From NCBI RefSeq assembly GCF_026339875.1, contig NZ_JAPEPZ010000001.1, positions 3,658,001 to 3,722,000 on the forward strand: a stretch of 64,000 nt of DNA, written 5' to 3'. Source of the DNA: Streptomyces sp. NBC_01571. GTDB lineage: Bacteria; Actinomycetota; Actinomycetes; Streptomycetales; Streptomycetaceae. Within the stretch, counting starts at the first letter, position 1. The number at the start of each line of letters is the position of its first letter. A program made the position numbers and the translations under genes. Below the pieces are notes generated by a model. The model did not search any database. It saw only the letters and a program-made list of their open reading frames with translations, and had not been told where the DNA came from. Shown in pieces: positions 50,910 through 60,153 of this stretch.

Positions 50910-53900
50910 CTACCGCACCCCCACCGCCCGGACGGTCTCCTGGCTCACCGAGCCGCCCCGGTCGTCGCGGGCGAAGGCCCGCAGCGAGATGAACCGGGCG
51001 TCCCGGGGCACGTCCAGCGTCCCCTTCCAGGAGGCCTGTCCACCCGTGAGCCGGACCGTCCGCCAGGTGGCCCCGTCGTCGTACGACACCTCCAGCCCGC
51101 CGCCCCCGAGGGTCCCGGTGTCCGTCGCGCCCGCCACGTACCCGGCGTGGATCCCGACCCGCACCCGGCCCCCGCCGCGCACCGTGCCCGCGAGGTCGGT
51201 GTCGACGTCGTACGCGAGGTTGATCAGCGGCAGGAAGGTCCAGCGGTCGTCGGGGGTGGCCGCGGAGCGCACGGTCCACTCCGAGTGGCCCTTCGTCGAC
51301 AGGGTCCAGCGGTCCGGGTCGAGCGTGGTGTCCGTGACGACCTTGTAGGTGTGCTCGTCGGCCGGCGCGTCCCAGACGTACACGCCCGAGCTCGTGCGCC
51401 GGTCCACCAGGGTGCCGTCCTGGTACACGCCGGTGACCTGGGTCATCCCGGAGTCCTCGCTCCACACGTCGCCGAAGCCGGTGTGGTCGGGCCCCGAATC
51501 GCCCCAGCCGGGGGTGTTGAACTGGATCACGCCGCCCGATCGCTGCTGGCCCCAGCCGAGGCCGGTACCCAGCCATGGGTGCAGGACCGGCCTGAACCAC
51601 TTCAGCGTCGGGTGCGTTCCGCCCCGGTAGCGGATCAGGCCGCTGCGCTCCTCCAGCGCGCCGGCCCCGAGGTTCACCGACTCGTGCCACAGCTGCCCCG
51701 CCTCTGTGGAGACGTAGTCGGTCCGCTCGGCCGGGTAGTCGATCCGCTCCTGGAAGCCGATACCGACGGGGAAGGTGTCGGTGACCGAGTACCGGAACTC
51801 GCTGCCCGACGCCGGCCGCGACCCGTGGAACCTGGTGTGCAGCTCGGCGAGTTGACGCGCTCCGGGCCGGTAGGTGAGGTCTCCCCGCGGGACGGCGCCC
51901 GGGTGGCCCTGCGAAAGGTCGTACACATAGGGCGTGTTGCGTGTGCCGGTCATCCCGACGTGGCCGAGCGCCCGCAGCCGGGCCGCGTCCGCCGTGTTCA
52001 CCGTGGCGATCTGCAGCGGCCGGTCCGCGTTGTCGTCCGTGCCGAACCAGGCGTTGAGCCTCCCGGCCGCGTCGTCGGTCACGAACAGGGCCTTGGCGCC
52101 GGCGTCCTGGGCGGCCTGGGCGAGCGCGGCGGGTTCGACCCCCTCGCCGAGCCGCGCGAGGACGGCCTTGCCGCGCACTCCCGTGAACGGCCCGGTCCCG
52201 ACGTCGACCAGGGGCAGCCCGCCGCGGCCCTCGATCAGCGTGCCGCCGGGCTGGACCACGGCCTCACCGACGCCGTCGACCTCCAGCAGCGGCTTGCCCA
52301 GCCGCCACACCGTCCGGTACTCGAAGCCGCCCTGCGTCACCTTCGGCGTCGGTGCCGCGAACACGCTGTCGTACATGACGGGCACCTGGACGGCGCCGGA
52401 CAGATCGGAGCCGCCCGCGTTCCGGTCGTACTCCATGAGCAGCTGCCGGGTCTCGGTCCGCCGGTCGACCTTCGCCTTGATCTCCCGCAACTGCCTTCCG
52501 TCCAGGATGACCTCACGATCCCGGTCGAGGGTGATCTCCGGCGCCGCGAGGAAGCCCAGGCCGAGCGAGTCGGCGCCGTGGCTGCCCCGCACGTCGAGGA
52601 AGGACGTCAGACCGTACGTCCCCGGCACCAGCCGGAGCTTCAGGGTGCCGGAGTCGCCGACCGCGGCGGAGTAGGGGTCGGCACCGGCGGCGAACCGCTG
52701 CACCGCGAGGTCGGCGGCCGCGGGAGCTCCGTCCCGGTCCTTGACGTGGACGGTGAGCGTGTACCGCTCCTCCTCCTTGACCAGCCCGAACACGGTGTGC
52801 GCGACGGGCGCGCCGTTCGCCGACGCGACGATCTGGCCGGAGGTGTCGCCCACCGGGGCCTTCGAGCCGTCGCCCGTCACCGTCGTGGACGCGGTCCCGT
52901 GCGCGGGCACGGTGAGCGCCGAGTCGGCGAGAGTGGCGACCCCGTCGGCGGCGCCCCGCACGGAGAGGCTCAACTCCACACCGGTGTCCGAGGAGTTGGC
53001 GTACGTCACGGTCTTCGTGACCGGCTCGTTCGTGTCGTAGGGCCAGCCGTAGAAGCCCAGATCGGCGCTTCCGGTGGCGGTGACCCGGGCGTCCACCGCG
53101 TCCGGCACGCTCACCCGGCCCGCGCCCAACAGGTATCCGGACGCGTCGAGTTGCTTCGACGTCGACATCAGCGCGTCCTTGAGCCGGGCACCGGACCAGT
53201 CGGGGTGCCGTTCGGCGAGCAGCGCGGCGACCCCCGCGACGTGCGGCGTCGCCATCGACGTACCGCTCATGGACGTGTAGTAGCCGTCGCCGTCGACGAG
53301 CCCGGAGCGGGCCGCGAGGATGTCGACGCCCGGCGCCGAGAGGTCGGGCTTGAGGGCGTTGTCGCCGTAGCGCGGCCCGCCGCTGGTGAAGTAGGCCGGC
53401 CGGTCGTCGGAGTCCACCGCGCCGACGGTCAGCGCGGCGTCGGCCGCGCCGGGCGAGCCGATGGAGGAGGGGGCGCCGGTGTTGCCCGCGGCGACGACGA
53501 AGAGCGCGCCCGTCTCCTCGGACAGCGCGTCGACCGCCTCCGCCATGGGGTCGGTGCCGTCGCTGGGCTCGGTCGAGCCGAGGCTCATGGAGATCACCTT
53601 GGCGTGCACGTCCCGGGCGGCCCACTCCATGCCCGCGATGATCTGCGAGTCGCTGCCCGAGCCCTGGTCGCTGAGCACCTTGCCGACGGCGAGCGCGGCA
53701 CCGGGGGCGACGCCCCGCTCCTTGCCGTCGGAGGCCGCGCCGCTGCCGCCGACCGTCGAGGTCACGTGCGTGCCGTGCCCGTTGCGGTCGGCGACCTCCT
53801 GCCCCTCGATGAAGCTCTTGGTCGCGAAGACCCGCCCGGCCAGGTCGGGGTGGGTGACGTCGACCCCCGTGTCGAGGACGGCGACCGTGACGCCCTTGCC

Positions 53901-54542
53901 GGTGAGCCCGGCCTCCCAGGCCCGCGGTGTGCCGATCTGCGCGTTGCTCTCGGCCATCTCCGCCCGGACCCGCCCGTCGAGCCAGACCTTGCCGAGACCG
54001 GCCTGCCGGGTCAGGGACTCCCAGAAGGTGCGCCCCTTGTCCGCGGTGAGGGCGGCGCCCCGGATGCTGGGCAGGACCCGCGTGCGCTCCGAACCGCGCG
54101 GGGCGGCCGTACGCGCCGCTTTGCCGTACGTCTTCTTGTCGTACGTGACGATCAGCGGCAGTCGGTGCGTCGTACGGTCGGTGAGCCCATGGCGTATCAG
54201 CTCGCTCACGTCGAACAGCCGCCGGTCGAGGGTGCCCGCCCGAAGGTAGGGCAGCGCCTCGTCGGGTACGACGGTGACGGCGCCGTTCGTCACCTGGGTG
54301 CGCACCGCCCCGGTGGCCCCCGCGGGCCGCTCGACCGTCACCGTCCTCTTCCCGCCGCCGAGGTCGGTGACGGTCACCCGGTCGCCGGTGACGAGGGTGA
54401 CGGTCCGTACCGTGGCGGGGCTCTTCGGCGCGGTACCCGTCCCCGCGGCCCCCGCCGCGTCCGCCCGCCCCATGGGCAGCGCGGCGAGCACGAGCCCGGC
54501 CGACAGCAGTGCCGCCCCGCGTCTCGCTGGTCCTCTGGTCAT
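50910..54542 (-). CDS. Large secreted subtilisin-family (S8) serine protease
   Basis: A 1210-aa exported protease. The signal peptide ends near ADA (about 27-29), then comes an inhibitor I9-like propeptide and the catalytic domain with D224 (VAVLDTGVDVTHPDL), H256 (RNGHGTHV), N354 (AAGN) and S429 (SGTSMATPHVAG). Residues 520-1210 are several beta-rich domains including a PA-like segment (about 770-860) and a C-terminal Ig-like part. Streptomyces paralogues of this layout degrade environmental protein during nutrient scavenging. ATG 54542 follows GAGGAGAGG. The 432-bp upstream region is GC-rich with a strong hairpin. Confidence 0.93.
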   Translation of the reverse strand: MTRGPARRGAALLSAGLVLAALPMGRADAAGAAGTGTAPKSPATVRTVTLVTGDRVTVTDLGGGKRTVTVERPAGATGAVRTQVTNGAVTVVPDEALPYLRAGTLDRRLFDVSELIRHGLTDRTTHRLPLIVTYDKKTYGKAARTAAPRGSERTRVLPSIRGAALTADKGRTFWESLTRQAGLGKVWLDGRVRAEMAESNAQIGTPRAWEAGLTGKGVTVAVLDTGVDVTHPDLAGRVFATKSFIEGQEVADRNGHGTHVTSTVGGSGAASDGKERGVAPGAALAVGKVLSDQGSGSDSQIIAGMEWAARDVHAKVISMSLGSTEPSDGTDPMAEAVDALSEETGALFVVAAGNTGAPSSIGSPGAADAALTVGAVDSDDRPAYFTSGGPRYGDNALKPDLSAPGVDILAARSGLVDGDGYYTSMSGTSMATPHVAGVAALLAERHPDWSGARLKDALMSTSKQLDASGYLLGAGRVSVPDAVDARVTATGSADLGFYGWPYDTNEPVTKTVTYANSSDTGVELSLSVRGAADGVATLADSALTVPAHGTASTTVTGDGSKAPVGDTSGQIVASANGAPVAHTVFGLVKEEERYTLTVHVKDRDGAPAAADLAVQRFAAGADPYSAAVGDSGTLKLRLVPGTYGLTSFLDVRGSHGADSLGLGFLAAPEITLDRDREVILDGRQLREIKAKVDRRTETRQLLMEYDRNAGGSDLSGAVQVPVMYDSVFAAPTPKVTQGGFEYRTVWRLGKPLLEVDGVGEAVVQPGGTLIEGRGGLPLVDVGTGPFTGVRGKAVLARLGEGVEPAALAQAAQDAGAKALFVTDDAAGRLNAWFGTDDNADRPLQIATVNTADAARLRALGHVGMTGTRNTPYVYDLSQGHPGAVPRGDLTYRPGARQLAELHTRFHGSRPASGSEFRYSVTDTFPVGIGFQERIDYPAERTDYVSTEAGQLWHESVNLGAGALEERSGLIRYRGGTHPTLKWFRPVLHPWLGTGLGWGQQRSGGVIQFNTPGWGDSGPDHTGFGDVWSEDSGMTQVTGVYQDGTLVDRRTSSGVYVWDAPADEHTYKVVTDTTLDPDRWTLSTKGHSEWTVRSAATPDDRWTFLPLINLAYDVDTDLAGTVRGGGRVRVGIHAGYVAGATDTGTLGGGGLEVSYDDGATWRTVRLTGGQASWKGTLDVPRDARFISLRAFARDDRGGSVSQETVRAVGVR

Positions 54543-54974
54543 CGATGCCCTCTCCTCGTCGGCACGTGATGGCTCCAGTGCTGCGAAGAGTGTCGGGGGC
54601 CTTGTGTTGCGGGAGATTTGACCGGTCCTGGCGGGAAGGCGCCCTGGCGGCTTCCCGCCAGGACGGGCCGGGACGGCCCGGGACGAGCCGGGCCGAGCCG
54701 CGGAAAGCGGGACATCGACGCGATCTGCGGCGGCCCGGGGAGCGGTACCGGTTGCGGGGACGGGGGACATCTGTACGCGCGCCGGGAACCGGGGCCGCGG
54801 TCGTGCGAGCCCGGTCCGCCCGCCGGCCGAGCGTCAGGTACCGCCCGGCGTCACCCGTTCGGCGGTACCCCGCCCGGCCCCCCTCGGAAGGCGCCCCGGC
54901 CCTCTTGAGCGGACGATGCGAGAAGGGACCGCCAAGAGGCGGAGCCCGACGGTCTGCTCTCGGGAGGACCCGCC
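54543..54974. other. 432-bp divergent intergenic region, with hairpin
   Basis: No gene is supported here. It lies between the subtilase and mbl starts and contains a perfect 13-bp inverted repeat at 54625-54664 and a run of GGGCCGGGACGG-type near-repeats at 54664-54700. GGTACC occurs twice, and TCTTGAGCGGACGATGCGAG before mbl may hold a promoter, but hexamers are weak. Confidence 0.5.
54625..54664. promoter_or_regulatory. Perfect 13-bp inverted repeat upstream of the subtilase
   Basis: GTCCTGGCGGGAA and its exact complement, 14 nt apart, lie 83 bp before the protease start. The symmetry suits either an operator or a 5'-leader hairpin. It stands alone with no neighbouring stop codon, so it is not a terminator. 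Confidence 0.5.
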
Positions 54975-56012
54975 ATGACCGCCAGTCTGGAGCAGCTGCG
55001 CCGCTGCCACTTCGCCGTCGACCTGGGCGCGGCCAGGACACGTGTGTATGTGAAGGGCGCGGGACTGGTCGTCGACCAGCCGAGTGTCGCCGCGATCAAC
55101 ACGAAGAACGGCGCACTGATCGCGGTCGGTGAGTTCGCGGAGAAGATGACGGGCCGCACCCCCGACTACATCCGGGTGATGCGGCCGGTGTCCGGCGGCA
55201 CCGTCGTCGACATCGAGATGGCCCAGCGCATGCTGCGCCAGCTGCTCGGTGACAAGGTGCGCCGCGCTCTGCGCCGCAAGCCGAGGCTGCGCGCCGCCGC
55301 CTGCACGCCGCACGACGCGGACCCGCTGGCGCAGCGCGCGACGATCGAGACGCTCGTCGGACTCGGGGCGAGGCGGGTGGAGCTCGTCGACACGCTGATC
55401 GCCGCGGCGGTGGGCTGCGGGCTGCCGGTCGAGCGGCCGGAGGCCACCATGATCATGGTGTGCGGTGCCGCCGCCACCCAGGTCGCCGTGCTGTCCCTGG
55501 GCTCCATCGTGACCGCCGAACGCATCCCGGTGGGCGGCGAGGCCGTGGACCGCGCGATCGTGCAGCACCTACGCCACCAGCACGAGCTGATGCTGCCGTC
55601 GCAGTCCGTACGGCCGCTGCAGCTCGCCCTGTCGGGCAACGGGCTCACCCCGCACGGCCCGACGTCCACGGAGATCCACGGGCGGGACGTGGCGACCGGC
55701 CTCGCCCGTTCGGTGCAGGTCGACACCGCCGCAGTACGCGATGCCATCCAGACCCCGCTGACCGCCGTCCTCGACGGGATCGGGAAGGTGCTGCGGGCCT
55801 GTCCGCCGGATCTGGTGGCCGACCTCGCCGACCGCGGGATCATGATGGTCGGCGGCAGCGCGCTGCTCCCGGGGCTCGACCAGATGCTGCGGCACGCGAC
55901 GGGCATGCCGGTGCACATCGCCGAGCGGCCGGACGTGTGCGCGGTGCAGGGCCTGGGCTACATGCTGGAGGGCAAGATCGAGCCGCTGACGCTGGAGCCG
56001 CTGCCGGGCTGA
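54975..56012 (+). CDS. mbl: MreB-like cytoskeletal protein Mbl
   Basis: A 345-aa actin-like ATPase. The phosphate-1 and nucleotide motifs are visible: FAVDLGAARTRVYVKG, VVDIEMAQRMLRQLL, and GIMMVGGSALLPGL near 300. It corresponds to the Streptomyces Mbl (SCO2451-type), associated with spore wall synthesis together with MreB. It is shorter in the middle than MreB and has a non-canonical VCGAAATQVAVLSLGS in the phosphate-2 region, typical of Mbl. ATG 54975 follows GGGAGGA. The kinase-like gene starts 56 nt after it and may be cotranscribed. Confidence 0.9.
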   Translation: MTASLEQLRRCHFAVDLGAARTRVYVKGAGLVVDQPSVAAINTKNGALIAVGEFAEKMTGRTPDYIRVMRPVSGGTVVDIEMAQRMLRQLLGDKVRRALRRKPRLRAAACTPHDADPLAQRATIETLVGLGARRVELVDTLIAAAVGCGLPVERPEATMIMVCGAAATQVAVLSLGSIVTAERIPVGGEAVDRAIVQHLRHQHELMLPSQSVRPLQLALSGNGLTPHGPTSTEIHGRDVATGLARSVQVDTAAVRDAIQTPLTAVLDGIGKVLRACPPDLVADLADRGIMMVGGSALLPGLDQMLRHATGMPVHIAERPDVCAVQGLGYMLEGKIEPLTLEPLPG

Positions 56013-56068
56013 CGGCCGGCCCGCCCGGGACCGGTCGATCCCCGTCCCCCGACCTCCGAGGGGCCCGT

Positions 56069-57562
56069 ATGACCGACCCCGTCCCCCGCCTTCCGGCCCT
56101 CGTGGAAGCCGTCCTGTGCGTCGGTTCCGACCTCGAACTGCGGGCCACGCTCCAGCACATCGTGGATGCCGCCGCCGACCTGACGGGGGCCCGGAGCGCG
56201 GCGCTGGACATGGCCGAGCCGGGTGACGCCGGACTGCTGGAGATCCGTACGGCTCGGCCGCCGACGGCCGGCCAGGACCGGAGCCCCCATGAGCCCCATG
56301 AGCGGTCCGACGACGCCCTGGGCGTCCCGATCCTCGTCGACGACACGGTGTTCGGGAACCTGTACGTCGCCGGGAAGCGCGCCGATCCGTTCACGGATGA
56401 GGACGAGCAGTTGCTGCGGGTGCTGGCGACCCAGGCCGGCGTCGCGATCGGCAATGCCCGGCTGTACGAGACGGCCCGGCAGCGCGAGCGGTGGATCGAG
56501 GGCGCGGCGGCCGTCACCACCGCGCTGCTCACCGGGGAGGACGCCGCCGGCGCGCTGCTGACCGTCGCCGAACGGGCCCGGATCCTCGCCGACGCCTCGG
56601 CCGGCCTCATCCTGCAGCCCACGGACCAGGGCGGCATGAGGATCGTGACCGCCGCCACCCCCGACGGCTCCGCCGACCCCGGTGACATCGTCGGCACCAC
56701 GATCGAGCCGGGCAGCCCCCTGGTGGCGCAACTTCTCGGCGGCGAACCGGTGTTCATCGACGACTCGGCGACCGACCCGCGACTGACCACGCATGTACGA
56801 CACCGGTTCGGGCCGAACATGATGCTGCCGCTGCAGTCGGGCGGCCGTCTCATCGGCACACTCGCCCTGCCCCGCGACCGCGGCGGGCGCCCGTACAGCG
56901 CGGCGGAACGGCTGCTCGCCGCGCAGTTCGCCTCACAGGCCGCGCTGGCGCTGGTCCTCGCGGACGCCCAGCACAGCCGGGAGCGGCTCGCGGTCTACGA
57001 GGACCGCGACCGGATCGCCCGCGACCTGCACGACCTGGTCGTCCAGCGGCTCTTCGCCACCGGCATGATGCTGGAGTCCACGCAGCGACGCAGCTCCGGG
57101 GAGGCCGACGCCGAGGTACGCGAGATCCTGGGCCGGGCCGTCGACGAACTGCAGTCCACCGTCCAGGAGGTCCGCACCGCGATCTTCGCCCTCCAGCAGC
57201 CGCCCGCCGACGCCCCCACCACCCTGCGCGGCAAGGTGCTGCGCGAGACGGCGGGCGCGGCGGCAGTCCTGGGTTTCCAGCCGTCCACCCGTTTCACCGG
57301 CGCGGTGGAGGCACTCGTGCCGGAGCCGGTCGTCGGCCACCTGCTCGTGGCCCTCCGCCGCGCCCTCGCCTCCGCCGCGCGCCGCTCCGGGGTGTCCCGC
57401 GTCGAGGTCACGGTGGACGCGACGACGAGCCTGCCGGACGGGCGGGCCGGGGTGCGGCTGACGGTGTTCGACGACGGTGAGACGGGGGAGGGCGGCACAG
57501 GGGACGGGGACACGGGGGACGGCCAGGTGGGGACGACGGTCGTGTGGCGGTCGCCCCTGTGA
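56069..57562 (+). CDS. Degenerate two-GAF sensor kinase (DevS-like, catalytic domain eroded)
   Basis: A 497-aa protein: GAF domain 1 (about 18-130), GAF domain 2 (145-300), HisKA_3 dimerisation helices with the phosphoacceptor H321 in ARDLHDLVVQ, and a C-terminal remnant of HATPase_c. In DevS-type kinases the N box has Asn (ALSNAARH), but here it reads ALASAARRS; after FDDG the glycine-rich G boxes and the ATP lid are missing, replaced by a GETGEGGTGDGD stretch that leads straight to the last strand (GTTVVWRSPL). It could still bind ligands and regulate through a partner. No response regulator gene is adjacent. Confidence 0.82.
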   Translation: MTDPVPRLPALVEAVLCVGSDLELRATLQHIVDAAADLTGARSAALDMAEPGDAGLLEIRTARPPTAGQDRSPHEPHERSDDALGVPILVDDTVFGNLYVAGKRADPFTDEDEQLLRVLATQAGVAIGNARLYETARQRERWIEGAAAVTTALLTGEDAAGALLTVAERARILADASAGLILQPTDQGGMRIVTAATPDGSADPGDIVGTTIEPGSPLVAQLLGGEPVFIDDSATDPRLTTHVRHRFGPNMMLPLQSGGRLIGTLALPRDRGGRPYSAAERLLAAQFASQAALALVLADAQHSRERLAVYEDRDRIARDLHDLVVQRLFATGMMLESTQRRSSGEADAEVREILGRAVDELQSTVQEVRTAIFALQQPPADAPTTLRGKVLRETAGAAAVLGFQPSTRFTGAVEALVPEPVVGHLLVALRRALASAARRSGVSRVEVTVDATTSLPDGRAGVRLTVFDDGETGEGGTGDGDTGDGQVGTTVVWRSPL

Positions 57563-57736
57563 GCGCCGGGCCGGTCACCCCTCACGTCAACTGCGCTTTT
57601 CCGCACGGCGCTTGACGCCTCACCCCGGCCTCCGTACCGTCACGTCTCGCATGCGTGGACATGACTCTGATTCACATCCGCGGACGCGAGGGACCGGACG
57701 AGCGCGGGACAGGACAAGGGTGAGGACGGGGTGGCC

Positions 57737-58486
57737 ATGACCCAGCGGCGCGTGGTGGTGTCCGGTGGCGGCACCGGGATCGGCCTGGCGACGGCGGAGG
57801 TGTTCGCCGCGGACGGGGACCGGCTGATGCTCCTCGGCCGCCGCGAGGAGGTCCTGCGCAAGGCGGCCGACACGCTGAACAGCCGGTTCGGGGAGTCGAC
57901 GGCGACCTGGTGCGCGGCGGACCTCTCCGACCCCGAACAGGTCGGCATGGTGAGGGACTTCGTCACGGGGGACGAGACCCCGGTGGACGTGCTGGTCGCC
58001 AACGCGGGCGGCAACGCGGCCGCCGCGCACGACGGCACCCTCGCCTCCATCGCGGACGGCTATCGCCGCAACTTCGACGCCAACGTACTGACCGCCGTGC
58101 TGCTCACCGAGGCCCTGCTCCCGCACGTCCGCAGGCCCGGCGGCCGCATCGTGCAGCTCTCGTCCATCGCCTCGCTGCGCGGCCCGGGGTCGTACGGCGG
58201 CTCCAAGGGCTGGATCAACACGTACACCTACGACCTCGCCCAGCGCGTCGGCCCCGAGGGCATCACCGTCAACGCGGTCGCCCCCGGCTTCGTCGGCGAC
58301 ACGGAGTTCTTCGGCGACCGGGCGACCCCGGAGTTCGTGGCGTCACGGGTCGCGCAGTCCCTGACGGGGCAGCCGGGTCACCCCTCGGAGATCGCCGCGG
58401 CCGTCCGGTACGTGGCGTCACCCGAGGCGGCGTATCTGACGGGGCAGCTGCTGCACGTCAACGGCGGGGCGGCGCTGGGCCGCTAA
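57737..58486 (+). CDS. SDR family oxidoreductase
   Basis: A 249-aa classical short-chain dehydrogenase. The cofactor motif is SGGGTGIG (10-17), the structural motif NAGG, and the catalytic Ser in QLSSIASL and Tyr-Lys in SYGGSKGW are present. An early Arg and LLGRREEV after beta2 suggest NADPH. The C-terminal LTGQLLHVNGG is usual in SDRs. Substrate unknown. ATG 57737 with GAGGAC upstream was preferred to GTG 57731. The gene stands alone. Confidence 0.9.
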   Translation: MTQRRVVVSGGGTGIGLATAEVFAADGDRLMLLGRREEVLRKAADTLNSRFGESTATWCAADLSDPEQVGMVRDFVTGDETPVDVLVANAGGNAAAAHDGTLASIADGYRRNFDANVLTAVLLTEALLPHVRRPGGRIVQLSSIASLRGPGSYGGSKGWINTYTYDLAQRVGPEGITVNAVAPGFVGDTEFFGDRATPEFVASRVAQSLTGQPGHPSEIAAAVRYVASPEAAYLTGQLLHVNGGAALGR

Positions 58487-59142
58487 GGGCTGTGGCGCCG
58501 GGCCGACAGCGCGGGGCCGCCCTTCTCGCCGGGCGGGCGGTGAGGGCGACGCCGTCGCTCCCGGACCGGCGCCGGGGCGGATCAGCCGGTCAGGGTGGTC
58601 CCGCGCTGCCCGGGACCACGGGTGCCCGCGCCGGCTCCGTCCTGGTCTCCGCCCTGACCCCCGTCCCGGACGGTCCGTCCATGAGGACGTGCCGGCCGCC
58701 CGCCCGGCGCCTCCGTCGAGGCGCACGCCGATCTCCTTCGTCCACCCGGTGTCGTGGAAGTACAGGACGGCGGTCCGGCGCTCGGAGCCCTCGTCGGAGA
58801 AGCCGGCGGGGCCGCGACGTTCCGGAATCGGAGCGCGGCGTTCACCAGTTGGGGTGAGCCCGGCCCTGTCACCCCGCCCCTTCTCGGAGAGGTGGCCCCG
58901 GTCGTCCTCTGGTCGCGCGTGGAGGCGAGTGGATCAGGATCACCCGGCCGGTGTCCCGCACGCCGTCACCAAGGGCCGTGCGGCCGTCAACGGGGGTCCG
59001 CGGGGCGTTGGTCGGCCGTCCGTGCGCGGCGGGGCCACCTGGTCCTGGTCCGGATGGATGAATGCGGACCGCCGCCTCGGGGCTGCGACTCCCGTTACCG
59101 CGTTTCCACAGATAGAAACGGTTCTGCTACGCAGGCACTGGG
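58487..59142. other. 656-bp region without a supported gene
   Basis: Between the SDR gene and the first tRNA no open frame has coherent protein features. On the minus strand the stretch at about 58660-58870 encodes a fragment reading TAVLYFHDTGWTKEIGVRLDG in one frame with nearby interruptions, which could be a decayed gene, but I cannot name a parent. No promoter or repeat stands out. Confidence 0.5.
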
Positions 59143-59216
59143 TGGGGCGGGTGGGACTCGAACCCACGGCCGACGGATTATGAGTCCGCTGCTCTAACCG
59201 GCTGAGCTACCGCCCC
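59143..59216 (-). tRNA. tRNA with CAT anticodon (elongator Met or Ile2)
   Basis: A 74-nt cloverleaf: acceptor GGGGCGG/CCGCCCC, D-arm GCTCAGCCGGTTAGAGC, anticodon stem-loop GCGGACTCATAATCCGT, T-arm GTGGGTTCGAGTCCCAC and discriminator A. The anticodon is CAT. It has the 5' G-C closing pair, so it is not initiator tRNA. Whether it is Met or lysidine-modified Ile2 needs identity-element analysis. No CCA is encoded. It is transcribed on the minus strand. Confidence 0.93.
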
Positions 59217-59353
59217 TTACGGCGCGTCGCGCACATTTGTGCGCGCCGTCTGCCGCAGCATAGCCGCTCATACGATCTCCTGCTTCGGATGGTCGGCAAC
59301 GCATGACCATGTGGACTTCGGTGCCGGCCACGCGGTTCCCCCGGACATGAAAA

Positions 59354-59372
59354 AGGACCCCTGAGGGGTCCT
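59354..59372 (-). terminator. Intrinsic terminator of the tRNA-Asn transcript
   Basis: On the minus strand AGGACCCC-TCA-GGGGTCCT is followed by TTTTTC. It is the only textbook rho-independent terminator with a U tract in the window. It lies 10 nt after the second tRNA-Asn. Confidence 0.92.
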
Positions 59373-59381
59373 CTTCCGTTG

Positions 59382-59454
59382 CTCTCCCGACTGGACTCGA
59401 ACCAGTAACCTGCCGGTTAACAGCCGGCTGCTCTGCCAATTGAGCTACAGGAGA
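59382..59454 (-). tRNA. tRNA-Asn (GTT), copy 2
   Basis: A 73-nt cloverleaf with anticodon GTT (CTGTTAA loop). The acceptor stem is TCTCCTG/CGGGAGA. It is identical to the copy at 59460-59532 except in the acceptor stem. It is the distal gene of the tandem pair. Confidence 0.95.
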
Positions 59455-59459
59455 TCGCG

Positions 59460-59532
59460 CTCCCCCGACTGGACTCGAACCAGTAACCTGCCGGTTAACA
59501 GCCGGCTGCTCTGCCAATTGAGCTACGGAGGA
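59460..59532 (-). tRNA. tRNA-Asn (GTT), copy 1
   Basis: A 73-nt cloverleaf with anticodon GTT. The acceptor stem TCCTCCG/CGGGGGA has a T-G pair. It is separated from copy 2 by 5 nt, so both come from one transcript by processing. The 78-bp period shows a tandem duplication. Confidence 0.95.
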
Positions 59533-59677
59533 TTGCCTCGTTGCATCGAACGCACCTACCTGGGTATTCGCCAGGGGGCGTGCGCTCGCTGCGACACATA
59601 CATTAGCGCAAGCAGGGGGGTGCTCCGCCAATCGGTTCCCCCCGCACCGATGCCGACGCAAGGGAAGGGTGGCCGTC

Positions 59678-59983
59678 ATGCGCTACCGGCTCACATTCGT
59701 CGCCGGACTGGCCGTGGGTTACGTGCTGGGCACACGCGCCGGGCGCGAGCGCTACGAACAGCTGAAGAAGTCCGCGCGGCAGGTCGCGCAGAACCCCGCG
59801 GTGCGCAACACCGCCGAGACCGCCGCCCAGCAGGGGCGCCAGGCCGCGGGCAAGGCGTACCACGCGGTGAGCGAGAAAATGGGCGACCACGTGCCCGACT
59901 CGGTGACCCAGCGGGTCCGCTCCCTGCGCGAGCGGAACACCAACGGCTCCGGGGCGGACGACTGGGGCACCACCAACACCTGA
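59678..59983 (+). CDS. YtxH-like small membrane-anchored protein
   Basis: A 101-aa protein. One N-terminal membrane helix with a GxxxG pattern (FVAGLAVGYVLGTRAGRERY, about 5-25) is followed by a long charged coiled coil (26-80). This is the plan of YtxH/ general-stress-related proteins. ATG 59678 was preferred to GTG 59669 because AAGGGAAGGG lies at a good distance. No partner is evident; it follows the tRNA cluster on the opposite strand. Confidence 0.78.
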   Translation: MRYRLTFVAGLAVGYVLGTRAGRERYEQLKKSARQVAQNPAVRNTAETAAQQGRQAAGKAYHAVSEKMGDHVPDSVTQRVRSLRERNTNGSGADDWGTTNT

Positions 59984-60140
59984 GGCTCCGGACGGCACCC
60001 GAGGCTCCGGATGGCCGTATCGCCCGAAAAGCCCGGTGCGAGAGGCGTCGGGCCCCTCGCACCGAGGCCTCAGGGCCCCCGGGCACCCGTGCCCACCAGG
60101 GGTGACACCCGGCCCGGCGCGCTCACCTCCCGCGGTACGG

Positions 60141-60146
60141 CAGAAT
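60141..60146 (+). promoter_or_regulatory. -10 box (CAGAAT), possible leaderless promoter
   Basis: CAGAAT is followed by 7 nt and ATG 60154, which lacks a ribosome-binding site. Confidence 0.4.
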
Positions 60147-60153
60147 TTCCGCC

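Noticed and set aside
58582..58872. Minus-strand 96-aa frame in the 656-bp gap
   Set aside because: It is low-complexity Pro/Ala/Arg sequence without a ribosome-binding site; the coherent-looking fragment lies in another frame and cannot be named.
59143..59532. tRNA cluster as an integrated-element attachment site
   Set aside because: No integrase, excisionase or partial tRNA repeat is seen within several kilobases.
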